Source: ZC4RG20 sp036381515
Lineage (GTDB): Bacteria > Pseudomonadota > Gammaproteobacteria > Steroidobacterales > Rariloculaceae
Reading direction: 5' to 3'
Assembly: GCA_036381515.1 (NCBI GenBank)
Contig: DASVCR010000054.1
Span: 1-64,000 of the forward strand
DNA: 64,000 nt
Part shown: positions 42,831 to 51,788 of the stretch, piece by piece
How the letters are laid out: the number at the start of each line of letters is the position of its first letter
Position numbering within the stretch: position 1 is the first letter of the stretch
Position numbers and translations under genes: made by a program
The notes under the pieces: model-generated
Databases searched by the model: none
Told to the model about the DNA's origin: nothing
Seen by the model: only the letters and a program-made list of their open reading frames with translations

Positions 42831-43772
42831 ATGCTCCTGACGACCGACAGCGTCTCCACCCGTGAGCGAGCGGAGTTCTGGACGGACCTCATCAGCCGGA
42901 ACGTTACGCCGATCGCGATCGAGCCGGGCGCCTCACGACCTTTGCGGGGCGAGATTCGAGCGCGAGCCGTGGGCGGCCTCGTCATCGCGCAAGTGTCGGG
43001 GCAGGGAGTCCGCGCCTCGCATACGCGCGCCCACATCGCCCGAGCACGCAGTCACGTCTATAGCGCCTGCGTGCACATTGCAGGACACGCGCTGATCTCG
43101 CGCGGCTCCGAGATGATTGCGCTCGAGCCGGGCGACGTCTTCATTACCGACAGCCGCGCTCTGTTCACGCTCGATCTCGACCGACCGTGGCGACATCTCG
43201 ACCTCACGCTGCCGACCGGCTGGCTCGATGGTCGCCTCGTGCACGCGAGGCCGCTCGCGGGCGTCGTGCTGCGCGATCGGCCGCTCGCCCGCCTTTGGGC
43301 CAGCCACCTGGCCGCCGGATTCGCGCTAGCCGAAGAGCTATCGCCCGACGCCGCGACGCTCTTCGCGCGCCATTCGGTCGAGCTCCTGGCGCAGCTTCTC
43401 GACGAATCGCGAACCGGCGACGCCGCCATGACGGAAGCATCGGGCGCTGCGACCTTCATGAGCGCGTGCCGGGTCATCGCAACGAGGTGCACGGATCCGC
43501 TTCTCACGCCCGCGACCATCGCACGGGAGATCGGCGTATCGAGCCGCACGCTCGCGAGAGCGTTCGCCGCTCGCAACGAAACGGTCATGCGGCGCGTCTT
43601 CGACGAGCGGATCGCCCGAGCAGCAAGGTTGCTTGCGTCTCCGGAATACGACCGACGGTCGATTACCGATATCGCGCTTGCTTGCGGGTTCAATGACCCG
43701 TCGCACTTCGGGCGCGTCTTCTTCCGCAAGATGCAAATGACGCCCTCGCAGTGGCGGCGGCGAACCCGATGA
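42831..43772 (+). CDS. AraC-family regulator with AraC_binding_2 sensor domain
   Basis: A 313-residue activator. N-terminal sensor (about 1-175) with ERAEFWTDLISRNVTPIAIE and SRGSEMIALEPGDVFITDSR, as in the cupin-like AraC_binding_2 group of FeaR-type activators of aromatic catabolism. The C-terminal HTH pair (about 210-311) has LTPATIAREIGVSSRTLARAFAARNETV and ITDIALACGFNDPSHFGRVFFRKMQMTPSQWRRR. Converges on the VOC gene, diverges from the NTF2-like gene. Effector unknown. Confidence 0.9.
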   Translation: MLLTTDSVSTRERAEFWTDLISRNVTPIAIEPGASRPLRGEIRARAVGGLVIAQVSGQGVRASHTRAHIARARSHVYSACVHIAGHALISRGSEMIALEPGDVFITDSRALFTLDLDRPWRHLDLTLPTGWLDGRLVHARPLAGVVLRDRPLARLWASHLAAGFALAEELSPDAATLFARHSVELLAQLLDESRTGDAAMTEASGAATFMSACRVIATRCTDPLLTPATIAREIGVSSRTLARAFAARNETVMRRVFDERIARAARLLASPEYDRRSITDIALACGFNDPSHFGRVFFRKMQMTPSQWRRRTR

Positions 43773-43806
43773 GTGCACGATCGGCCGACGGGCTGCCGTG
43801 GACTCG

Positions 43807-44814
43807 TCAGCGCGCGTCTACTGCGCCGACGAGCTCGAGGTTGAAGCCGTTCGGATCCTTGACGAAGACGTTGCGCAACGTGGGGCTCCACTCGACGAGC
43901 TCGCCGTCCTTGGAGATCACGCGCACGCCCGCGTCTTTGAGCCTTTGCAGCAGAGCGTCGATGTGCGCGACGCGAATCGCCATGCCGGCAGCGCCCGGGT
44001 CGGGAACGCGCAAATCGAACGGCATGCTCGGCACGGCGCGAAACTCGATGAGCTCGACGCGCGCCGTGCTGCCCGGCACGACGCCGTGCGCCGTCCTGAA
44101 CTCGATTCGGCCTTTCACGCCCATGAGGTCGAGCATGGATGCGTCGTTCGAGTAATCCGCATCGGCCTCTAAATCGAAGCCGAGCAGCCCGTTCCAGAAC
44201 GCGAGCGACGCATCGAGATCGGCGACCGTGATGCCCATGATCGCCCCGACGACGTTGCCGGCCGGCGCATCGGCGGGAATCTCCGTTTCGTCGACTTCGA
44301 CGACCTCGACGAGGTAACCGTCGGGGTCGCGGCAGAGGATCGCTTCGACCTTCCCGAGCGCCGTCGTGACCGGGACGGGCGCGGCGGAGCGCGTGACGAT
44401 CGGCGCACGGCGCTCGTCCAGCGCCGCGACGACGGGCGCGAGATCGCGCACGAGAATCTTCATGTGCGGCGCGCCGGGGTCTACGATCGAGGGCTGCGCG
44501 GGCCGCCTCTCGACGTTCGAGAATTCCGTGAGCTCGAAGTTGAAGCCGCGGCCCGGCAGCGGGAGCATCGCGATACGCAGGCTCACGCCCGGCGAGTCCG
44601 TGAGGGCGGCGACGGCCGGATTCGTGAACGCGCGCGGCTCCGCTGTCAGGCCGAAGACCTCGGAGTAGAACTCGAGGGTCGTCTCGAGACGCTCGGTGGC
44701 GTGAATCGCATGCATGAAGCCGACCGTCGCCCCGCCCTCCGAAGCGGACGGCGGCTGAGCGCCGGCAACGCCGACTGTTAACGCGACGAGCGCTACGAGC
44801 GGCCACGAGCGCAT
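43807..44814 (-). CDS. Exported two-domain VOC (glyoxalase/dioxygenase-fold) protein
   Basis: A 335-residue protein with a signal peptide (SWPLVALVALTVGVAGAQPP) and two VOC domains (about 30-180 and 190-330). The first shows FMHAIHATERLETTLEFYSEVFGL and HMKILVRDLAPVVAAL, DPDGYLVEVVEV; the second shows IMGITVADLDASLAFWNGLLGFD and FVKDPNGFNLELVG. Metal-ligand histidine/glutamate positions are partly kept (H in MHAIH, E in VEVVEV). Export of a VOC protein is unusual, since most are cytoplasmic. Substrate unknown. Confidence 0.87.
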   Translation of the reverse strand: MRSWPLVALVALTVGVAGAQPPSASEGGATVGFMHAIHATERLETTLEFYSEVFGLTAEPRAFTNPAVAALTDSPGVSLRIAMLPLPGRGFNFELTEFSNVERRPAQPSIVDPGAPHMKILVRDLAPVVAALDERRAPIVTRSAAPVPVTTALGKVEAILCRDPDGYLVEVVEVDETEIPADAPAGNVVGAIMGITVADLDASLAFWNGLLGFDLEADADYSNDASMLDLMGVKGRIEFRTAHGVVPGSTARVELIEFRAVPSMPFDLRVPDPGAAGMAIRVAHIDALLQRLKDAGVRVISKDGELVEWSPTLRNVFVKDPNGFNLELVGAVDAR

Positions 44815-45045
44815 GAGCCCACCTCCATTCCTGCGTCGGCGCGCGTGCGGCGCACTCTTGCGCCCGCATGCGAGCGAACGATGCGGTCTCGACGAAAACT
44901 ACGACGTGGGACATGTTCCAGGCTGGACGAGACTCGCCACGGGCGAGTCTCGCAGCCTGCTCCGCCGGGCACTGCCCCGCGGCCGGTGCGCCGTCCCGAA
45001 CGTCATAGGCCCACTATTCGCCGATTCTGGTTATGAGAACTCGGG

Positions 45046-45258
45046 ATGGCAAGCGTCCCGTGCCGGCGGAGCCGGACGGGCCGCACCGTGAGGTGGCCGA
45101 GCCTCGTGGTCACAAGCAGCGTGGCGAAGAAGCTTGGTCTGCTCGTGGCGGCGGACACGAATACGCGGTCGGGAAAGGCGCGAAATGCTCGCGAGTACGG
45201 AACACAGATCGTAGCGGAGGGGCGGTTCTGGCGCATGTTGAGGGTGACGGTCATATGA
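45046..45258 (+). pseudogene. BRCT-domain remnant, C-terminal end of an exonuclease-like gene
   Basis: The frame encodes a BRCT-like core (VVTSSVAKKLGLLVAADTNT, then RSGKARNAREYGTQIVAEGRF) such as ends some DNA polymerase III epsilon-like exonucleases. Only about 70 residues remain, an in-frame stop lies just upstream (45034), and the nuclease part is gone. The residues before the core look frame-shifted. Likely a non-functional remnant. Confidence 0.55.
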
Positions 45259-45277
45259 GGCACAGGGGAAACGCGTG

Positions 45278-45692
45278 ATGTCTGACTTGATCTTGCGTGA
45301 CGACAAAGGGCGCCTGCGATTTCGGTGGTCTTCACTGATTGCCGTACCTCCAACCCGAAACAGCTGGCCTTATCGACGCCTGAGGCACGTTTGGTTTGAC
45401 CACACCTGGCCGAGTCGTCCGTTCTTCACGCCGGGATCGGAGATACACCTCACGGCGACGCTCTTCGAAAACTTCACGATCTTCGACCCTGCTGATTGGA
45501 TACCCGCGTTTCTGAGAGCCGCGGGGTTCACATCGCAGATTGACGGTATACATGCGGCGAACTGGGGCTACGAGATACACGACGCACCATCGAACAAGCT
45601 TGCGGACGCTGCGATTCACTATCGCGATGCCGCCGGGGATGGAATCATCGTGGTGGAAGCGAAGAAGAGGGGCGGCTCTACTCGCTTTTTCG
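45278..45692 (+). pseudogene. 5' fragment of an unknown gene with a PD-(D/E)XK-like motif
   Basis: A normal start (GGGGA ribosome site, ATG at 45278) leads to about 138 residues: LILRDDKGRLRFRWSSLIAVPP, an internal FTIFDPADWIPAFLRAAGFTSQ and then NKLADAAIHYRDAAGDGIIVVEAKKRGG, in which D and E-x-K are spaced as in PD-(D/E)XK nucleases. After about 45692 the frame runs into the TetR gene in a wrong frame, so the 3' part is missing. I do not recognise the family; nuclease function is an inference from one motif. Confidence 0.5.
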
Positions 45693-45702
45693 GGGCACGG
45701 GA

Positions 45703-46074
45703 ATGGCGCGCAGAGCGGCCACTAAACCCAGGAAAATCGCGTCGCAGCAGCGGTCGCGGGCGACGGTGGACGCGCTCGTCGAAGCAACTGCTCGCGTTCT
45801 CGTGAGGGAAAGCTTCGACAAGGCCAGCACCAATCGCATCGCCGAAGTGGCCGGCGTCAGCGTCGGCTCCCTCACCAATACTTTCCGGGCAAGGAGGCGC
45901 TCGTCGCCGCCGTCATCGAGCGTCACCAGCAGGAGCTCATGCAATTCGTGCGGGACCAGCTCGGAGAGGTGTTGACGGAGCCCGTGGACAAGGCGATGCG
46001 CAAGCTCGCGTCGTCCGCGCTTTTCGGCTCGTCGAGGCGTATGTTCCGGCGTCTGCCCCGCACCGATCGACCGT
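45703..46074 (+). pseudogene. TetR-family regulator with a frameshift
   Basis: The N-terminal DNA-binding domain is normal (QQRSRATVDALVEATARVLV and TNRIAEVAGVSVGSL). One base is missing at about 45873 (a TAC codon reads AC), which breaks the frame in the recognition region. The other frame continues correctly as YFPGKEALVAAVIERHQQELMQFVRDQLGEVLTEPVDKAMRKL. The ligand domain is also cut short near 46074. Clearly a dead gene. Confidence 0.75.
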
Positions 46075-46420
46075 GATCGCGCACATGAACAGGACGCACT
46101 TCTGCGGGGCGACACAGGAGGCCAGGCGCTTCGTCATCCATGGGCTTGCCAGCGAGGAGCCGCCGAGAAGCCTCGCCGACTTACCGCTGATCGTCTTGAG
46201 CCGCGGCCTGCCGGACCCGGGCGAGCCGGGCGATCCTCCAGACGCACTCGAACGCTGGGAAGCCATCTGGCTCGAGCTCCAGGCCGAGCTCGCGGCATTG
46301 TCCAGCCGCGGCGAGCTCCGTATCGTCGCCGACGCTGGGCACAACATTCACCTCGATCGGCCGGACGCGGTCATCGCGGCGATTCGGGAAGTGGTCGCGG
46401 CGGCGAAGCGCGCGGACTGA
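46073..46420 (+). pseudogene. Alpha/beta hydrolase C-terminal remnant
   Basis: The last third of an alpha/beta hydrolase: LADLPLIVLSRGLPDPG (strand 7 region), WLELQAELAALSSRGELRIVADAGHNIHLDRPDAVIAAIREVV with the catalytic histidine in AGHNIHLD. The nucleophile elbow and cap are missing because the gene is joined to the truncated TetR. The ATG at 46073 is probably not a natural start. Confidence 0.7.
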
Positions 46421-46522
46421 TCAGGGGAGGGCTGCCAGCCCAATTGTTGCTGGTGGCAAGACCGCGCCTTCACACCTTCGAGACGGAGACTTCTGATTAC
46501 CGTTGGGAGGCTGCGAATCGAA

Positions 46523-47275
46523 ATGCTTCGCGCAGAAGACTTCCGTCTGGCCACCCGCCGTTTGCGAAATAGCATCGGTACGACGTTCGCGTCGGTGCTT
46601 GCGCTCGCATGCGGAATCGGCGCCGCGGCCGCAACGTGGTCTTTACTTTCCTCGGTGCTGATAAATCCCCTCGCGGTGCGGGACCCGGACCGCCTGTTCG
46701 TCGTGGAAGCACAATAGCCTCAGCTGCCGGGCCTGCAATGGGACGCCACCATGACATATCCGGATTTCGAGGCGGCACGCCGCGATGCGCGAGGTAGCTG
46801 CGGTCATCGAGAGCATGGATCCGCGTGTGACGCCCGTGCAGATGTCGACGCTCGACGAGCAGATCGGTCGTCAGATGAATGCGCAGCGGTTCGGCATGTA
46901 CGTGCTGGGCACGCTCGGCGGCATCGCGCTTTTGCTGACGGCGCTTGGCACTTACGTCGTTGCGGAGTCAATGGTCGTCCGGAGACGCCGAGAAATGAGC
47001 ATCCGCGCGGCGCTCGGTGCCGGCGCTTCGGAGCTCCGCGGCCAGTTGTAGGTGACACGGCACGAGTCGTCGGCGTCGGCATCGTCGGAGGTCTCCTGCT
47101 CAGTGTTCTTTGCGCACGACTGATTCGCTCGCTGCTCTATCAGGTGGAGCCGCTCGACCCGACGGTTCTGGGGACGGTGTCCGGGATCATCTTCGGGTTG
47201 GCCTTGCTCGTTAGTCTGCGTCCAGCGGTCGAGGTGACACGGTTCGATCTTGCGCGGTCATTGCGCGAGGAGTGA
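46523..47275 (+). pseudogene. ADOP/MacB-type ABC permease remnant with internal deletion
   Basis: Three pieces of one permease of the FtsX-like orphan permease group. The first 64 codons (TFASVLALACGIGAAAATWS) are an N-terminal membrane segment, followed by an in-frame TAG at 46715 and TMTYPDFEAARRDAR. A large deletion then changes frame to the C-terminal part (IESMDPRVTPVQMSTLDEQI, GMYVLGTLGGIALLLTALGTY, VRRRREMSIRAALGAGASELR). A second frame change near 47050 leads to the last part (IVGGLLLSVLCARLIRSLLYQVEPLDP). Normal proteins are about 800 residues; this is dead. Confidence 0.8.
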
Positions 47276-47359
47276 TGGATGGGTCGTTGGGTGCGCCCCC
47301 AAACTGGTCACCACGAGCCGCACCAAAGGTGAATTGCGCGCCCGAGGTAGAATTTCGGC

Positions 47360-47822
47360 ATGACCGAACCCGGATCACCGATCTCGCTCTATCGGCAAGA
47401 GAGGCGCGCCCAGGAGATCCCGGGCTTGCGGCGAGAGGACTTGGGCACAGTCGTGCGATACACGCCGACGAGCCCGCTTGCGGAAGGCCTCGTGTGCTTC
47501 ACGCGGGTGGCCGAAACCGACTTGCACGCGGAAATCGAGCGCCACATCGCTCACTTTCGCGCCGCGAACGTTGGGTTCGAGTGGAAAGTCTACGACTCCG
47601 ACGAACCGGCCTCGTTGCGAGACCGGCTGCGAAGCGCTGGATTCGAGGAAGGCGAGCCCGAATCGCTGATGGTTTACGAAACGCGGACGTATGCGCGATG
47701 CGCTCGAGCGAGGGGTAGAGTGGGTGGCCGTGGAGGCCGCACCGATGAGCCGGCCCATACTCGAATCGAAGGGTTTTCGCGAAATAGATCGAACCTACCC
47801 GATGAGGTGGCGCCCTGATCAG
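47360..47822 (+). pseudogene. GNAT acetyltransferase with internal deletion
   Basis: The N-terminal part (LYRQERRAQEIPGLRREDLGTVVRYTP, FRAANVGFEWKVYDSDEPASLRDRLRSAGFEEGEPESLMVYE) is a typical two-half GNAT start. The centre with the acetyl-CoA loop is missing, and the frame changes at about 47690 to the C-terminal end (ALERGVEWVAVEAAPMSRPI, then LESKGFREIDRTYPMRWRP). Upstream GAATTTCGGC has no clear ribosome site. Probably non-functional. Confidence 0.75.
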
Positions 47823-48066
47823 GTGAGGCCGTATAACGCGACGCCGACAGCAGACCGATCAAAAGGCGACTCGCCACCCCTGCCGACCGCTGGCTCTTCT
47901 CGACGGGTGCCGCAGATCTCGTCGCTATAACGGTCATTGACAAAATTGGAGGTTGGGCTCCCATCTGAGGCTGTAGACTGAACCCGGTAGGGGCCGGGTG
48001 AGCCTGGCAGAATTCGTACCGGCATTTGGGGGTTAACCTGATCGTCGGCGCTCTTCGCTGAATGCG

Positions 48067-50478
48067 ATGAAGCCGATGCCGGGATGCATGCAGATGAAAT
48101 CTCTATCCGATCTTACGAGATCCACCGCGAAGCGCCCCGTCCGGCGCCTGGTGCCGCTTGCCGTGGCGGTAGCGGGCGCCGCAGTCGCCTTGTATTGGGG
48201 GATTTCCGCCGCGCTGAAGACATGGTCGCCTGCGGCCTGGGTGTCAGGCGCAGCTACGGAGCCCCATATTGATTGGGCGCTGCTCGACGAATATTGCACG
48301 GACTGCCATAACGCGACCGATTTGGCAGGCGGCGTTGCGTTGGATCGGCTGTCCCGCGAGTCGCTGCTGAGCGATGCCGATACGTGGGAAATGGTCATCC
48401 GCAAGGTGCGGACGGGCATGATGCCGCCCGCGGACAGGCCGCGTCCTTCGCGCGCAGCGCTCGACCAGCTGACCCATGCATTGGGCGCTGCGCTGGACGA
48501 GGAATATGCACGCAATCCGAATCCGGGCCACAAGGGTCTGGCGCGCTTGAATCGTACCGAGTACGGTAACGCCATTCGCGACCTGTTGCATTTCGACGCA
48601 TCGCACATCGTCGCCAACATTCCGGCCGAGTCGGCCGGCGAAGGCTTCGATAACAACATCGAGCTGCTCAGCGTGTCTCCCACGCTGATTGATGCCTACG
48701 CGAGCGCGGCGATGCGCATCGGTCGTGAAGCGGTGGGCGACGTGTCGCTGATTCCGACGGAGGTCGAGTACGGAGCGGCGGAGGGCACTACGGACGGATT
48801 GCCGCTCGGTACGCGCGGCGGGTTCGCGATCACGCACAACTTTCCGGTCGACGCACGTTATCGGATCAAGGTCGGCACTCGCGGCGGCGGCTTCTTCAGC
48901 AACCAGACGTTTTGCTCCGATGGCTACCGAGTCGTGGTCGGCATCGACGGCGAGCTGTTGACGCTCGACAATCCCGGCGACTTCGAGTTGCCGATCACCG
49001 CGGGCCAGCACACGATTGCGGTCGCGCTGCAGGACGTGCGCCGCTGTACCGGCGTCAACGACTACTTCGACGACTACAGCCTCGCCGGCGCGATTGCCGG
49101 CATTACGATCAACGGCCCGTTCGACATCAGCGGCCCGGGCGACACCCCCAGCCGGCGCGTGATCTTTTCCGCCTGCTATCCGAAAGCGGCCCCGGAGGGC
49201 CGAGACTGCGCGCGTGAAAACCTGACGCGGCTCGCCACGCGCGCATGGCGTCACCCCGTAGCGGCCGAGTCCGACGAAATCTCGGAGCTGCTCGCGTTCT
49301 ACGACAAGGGCGAGGCGCTCGGCGGCTTCGAGATGGGCATGCAGTACGCCATCGCGCGTCTGCTGATGGACCCGCGTTTCCTGTACAAGATCGAGCAGGT
49401 ACCCGAGAACCTGGCACCGGGCACGGTCTACGCCATCAGCGACGTCGAGCTCGCGTCGCGGCTGTCGTTCTTCTTGTGGAGCAGCATTCCGGACGAGGAG
49501 CTCTTGAGCCTCGCCACCGCAGGTCGACTGCACGAGCGCGACGTGCTCGAAGCGCAGGTGCGCCGGATGTTGCGGGATGAAAGGGCCGACGCGCTCGTGA
49601 GCAACTTTGCAGGGCAATGGCTCATGCTGCGCGAGCTCGAGGCGGCCGAGCCGCAGGATCCGGCCTTCGACGCTCGGCTGCGCGATGCCTTCCGGCAAGA
49701 AACCGAGCTGCTGTTCCGCGATGTCGTGCGCGAGGACCGCAGCGTGCTCGGGCTGCTCGATAGCGACTACACCTGGCTCAACGAACGGCTGGCTCGGCAT
49801 TACGGCATCGACGACGTCCGCGGCGACTACATGCGTCGCGTCGCCTTGCCCGCCGACAGCCCGCGCCGGGGGCTGCTCGGCCACGGCAGCATTCTCACCG
49901 CCACGTCGGTGGCGAACCGCACCTCACCCGTCGTGCGGGGGGCGTGGATCGTCGAAGACCTGCTGGGCGCGCCGGTCCCCACGCCGCCGCCGGGCGTGGA
50001 AACCGACCTCGGGGACGACGGCGTTCCGGCCGGCATCGTGGTGAACACCCTGCGAGACCGTCTCGAGCTGCATCGCGAGAACCCGAGCTGCGCTTCGTGT
50101 CATCAGATCATGGACCCCTTAGGGCTCGCGCTCGAGAACTTCGACCTGATCGGTCGCTGGCGCACCGAGGAGAACGGCTTCCCGCTCGACACGAGCACCG
50201 AGCTGATGGACGGCACACGCGTCGATGGCCCGGTGGCATTGCGCAACGCGTTGCTCGCGCGCGGCGATGTCGTCGCGTCGAACATCATCGAGAAGCTCTT
50301 GAGCTACGCGCTTGGGCGCCACTTGCGTTCGCCCGACATGGCGGCAGTGCGCGAAATCGCCGCCCGTGCGTCGAAAAACGATTACCGATTCTCCGATATC
50401 GTGCTCGGTATCGTGGAAAGCACCCCGTTCCGCATGAGCATCGTCGAGCCCTCGGCGACCGTAGTCGCCGAACGCTGA
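48067..50478 (+). CDS. Exported c-type cytochrome-like DUF1592 family protein
   Basis: An 803-residue protein of the DUF1587-DUF1592-DUF1595-DUF1588-DUF1585 group known mainly from Planctomycetes, Verrucomicrobia and some Proteobacteria. An N-terminal membrane segment (about 28-48) anchors or exports it. Heme motifs CxxCH are at C77 (CTDCH) and C675 (CASCH). Other marks are LARLNRTEYGNAIRDLLH, DISGPGDTPSRRVIFSACYP, RLATRAWRHPV, LASRLSFFLWSSIPDEELL and PCASCHQIMDPLGLALENFD-like sequence. First of a three-gene operon. A TTGACA is at 47937-47942 but no convincing -10. Function unknown; electron transfer in the envelope is inferred from the two heme sites. Confidence 0.9.
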   Translation: MKPMPGCMQMKSLSDLTRSTAKRPVRRLVPLAVAVAGAAVALYWGISAALKTWSPAAWVSGAATEPHIDWALLDEYCTDCHNATDLAGGVALDRLSRESLLSDADTWEMVIRKVRTGMMPPADRPRPSRAALDQLTHALGAALDEEYARNPNPGHKGLARLNRTEYGNAIRDLLHFDASHIVANIPAESAGEGFDNNIELLSVSPTLIDAYASAAMRIGREAVGDVSLIPTEVEYGAAEGTTDGLPLGTRGGFAITHNFPVDARYRIKVGTRGGGFFSNQTFCSDGYRVVVGIDGELLTLDNPGDFELPITAGQHTIAVALQDVRRCTGVNDYFDDYSLAGAIAGITINGPFDISGPGDTPSRRVIFSACYPKAAPEGRDCARENLTRLATRAWRHPVAAESDEISELLAFYDKGEALGGFEMGMQYAIARLLMDPRFLYKIEQVPENLAPGTVYAISDVELASRLSFFLWSSIPDEELLSLATAGRLHERDVLEAQVRRMLRDERADALVSNFAGQWLMLRELEAAEPQDPAFDARLRDAFRQETELLFRDVVREDRSVLGLLDSDYTWLNERLARHYGIDDVRGDYMRRVALPADSPRRGLLGHGSILTATSVANRTSPVVRGAWIVEDLLGAPVPTPPPGVETDLGDDGVPAGIVVNTLRDRLELHRENPSCASCHQIMDPLGLALENFDLIGRWRTEENGFPLDTSTELMDGTRVDGPVALRNALLARGDVVASNIIEKLLSYALGRHLRSPDMAAVREIAARASKNDYRFSDIVLGIVESTPFRMSIVEPSATVVAER

Positions 50479-50497
50479 GGTGGAAAGGAGAGGCAAC

Positions 50498-51778
50498 ATG
50501 AAGTTTCTTACCAGGAAGCACTTGTCGCGCCGCCACTTCCTCCGGGGCGGCGGCAGCGTGATCGCGTTGCCGCTGCTCGATGCGATGATTCCGGCCGGCG
50601 TGTCCGCGCAGAATCTCGCGACGCCGCGCCCGCGCCTCGCCTGCATCTACATCGCGCACGGTGCCGTGATGAAATACTGGACGCCGTCCGCCGAAGGGAC
50701 GGGATTCGAGTTTCCGCAAACGCTGAAGTCGCTCGAGCCCTTTCGCGACCGCCTGAACGTCATCAGCGATATGCGTCTGCCCGCCGCCTACGGCGAGGAC
50801 GCGTCCGCGGGCGCGAACCATACCCGGTCGTCGCAGACGTGGCTCACCTGCCTGCCGCCGGGCATGGGGCCCTCGCCGACGTCGTTCGACCAGTACGTCG
50901 CGCAGCACATCGGGCAGGACACACCGATGCCTTCGCTGGAACTGTCGCTCGACGACGGCAGCTCCATCTCCTATCGCACGCCCGATACGCCGTTACCGAT
51001 GGAGCAGAACCCGCAAATCGTGTTCGAACGGCTGTTCGGCGACGGCAGCACGGCGGAAGAACGCGCCGCACGCATGGAGTTGAAGCAGAGCCTGCTCGAT
51101 GCCGTGGTCGACGACGTCGGCAAGCTGCAGCGCACGTTGGGACCGTCCGACCGTTATCGTCTCGAGCGCTATCTCGAGGACGTGCGCGAGATCGAACGCC
51201 GTCTGCAATTGGCAGGCGCCTCGGCGGCCGGGGATCTCGACGTGCCGAGCAAGCCCGTCGGCATACCGCCGAGCTTCGTCGCGCATTCGGAGCTGATGTT
51301 CGACCTGCTGACTCTGGCCTGGCAGGCCGAGATCACGCGTGTCACCACGCTGATGGTCGCACGCGAGGTCAGCAACCGCGTTTATGCCGAGAGCGGCATC
51401 AACGATCCGTTCCACAATCTCTCGCATCATTCGGAAGTGCCGGCCAACATCGAGCGGCTGGCGCAGCTCAACGCCTTCCACACCCGTACGACGATTGCCT
51501 ACTTCCTGAAGAAGCTCAGCGAAACGCCCGATGGGGACGGGACGCTGCTCGATCACTCGCTCGTGCTCTATGGAAGCGGCATGAGCAACTCCAACCAGCA
51601 CGACCACGATCCGCTGCCGTTGCTGCTGGCGGGCGGCGCGTCGGGTCGGCTCAAGGGTGGCCGCCACATCCATGCAGGAGCCGGCACGCCGATGGCAAAC
51701 CTGCTGGTCGCGATGCTCGAGAAGCTCGACGTTCCCGGGGAGACGTTCGGCGAGAGCAACGGTGTGCTGACGATCTGA
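50498..51778 (+). CDS. Tat-exported DUF1552 family protein
   Basis: A 426-residue protein with a twin-arginine leader (SRRHFLRGGG followed by a hydrophobic VIALPLLDAMIPAG). The mature part has the DUF1552 features PRLACIYIAHGAVMKYWTP, LNVISDMRLPAAYGE, NHTRSSQTWLTC, DQYVAQHIGQ and LLDHSLVLYGSGMSNSNQHDHDPLPLLLAGGA, reminiscent of the alkaline-phosphatase/sulfatase-like DUF1501 fold. Tat export implies folding, perhaps with a cofactor, before export. It lies 19 bases after the DUF1592 gene with a good GGAGAG site. DUF1552 and DUF1592 genes are habitually adjacent, so they are probably a complex or pathway. Confidence 0.9.
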   Translation: MKFLTRKHLSRRHFLRGGGSVIALPLLDAMIPAGVSAQNLATPRPRLACIYIAHGAVMKYWTPSAEGTGFEFPQTLKSLEPFRDRLNVISDMRLPAAYGEDASAGANHTRSSQTWLTCLPPGMGPSPTSFDQYVAQHIGQDTPMPSLELSLDDGSSISYRTPDTPLPMEQNPQIVFERLFGDGSTAEERAARMELKQSLLDAVVDDVGKLQRTLGPSDRYRLERYLEDVREIERRLQLAGASAAGDLDVPSKPVGIPPSFVAHSELMFDLLTLAWQAEITRVTTLMVAREVSNRVYAESGINDPFHNLSHHSEVPANIERLAQLNAFHTRTTIAYFLKKLSETPDGDGTLLDHSLVLYGSGMSNSNQHDHDPLPLLLAGGASGRLKGGRHIHAGAGTPMANLLVAMLEKLDVPGETFGESNGVLTI

Positions 51779-51788
51779 GGAGCGTGTG

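Noticed and set aside
47931..48066. tRNA-like or structured RNA gene before the DUF1592 operon
   Set aside because: A GAATTCGTACCGGCA stretch recalls a T-arm, but no acceptor stem, anticodon arm or CCA end can be formed.
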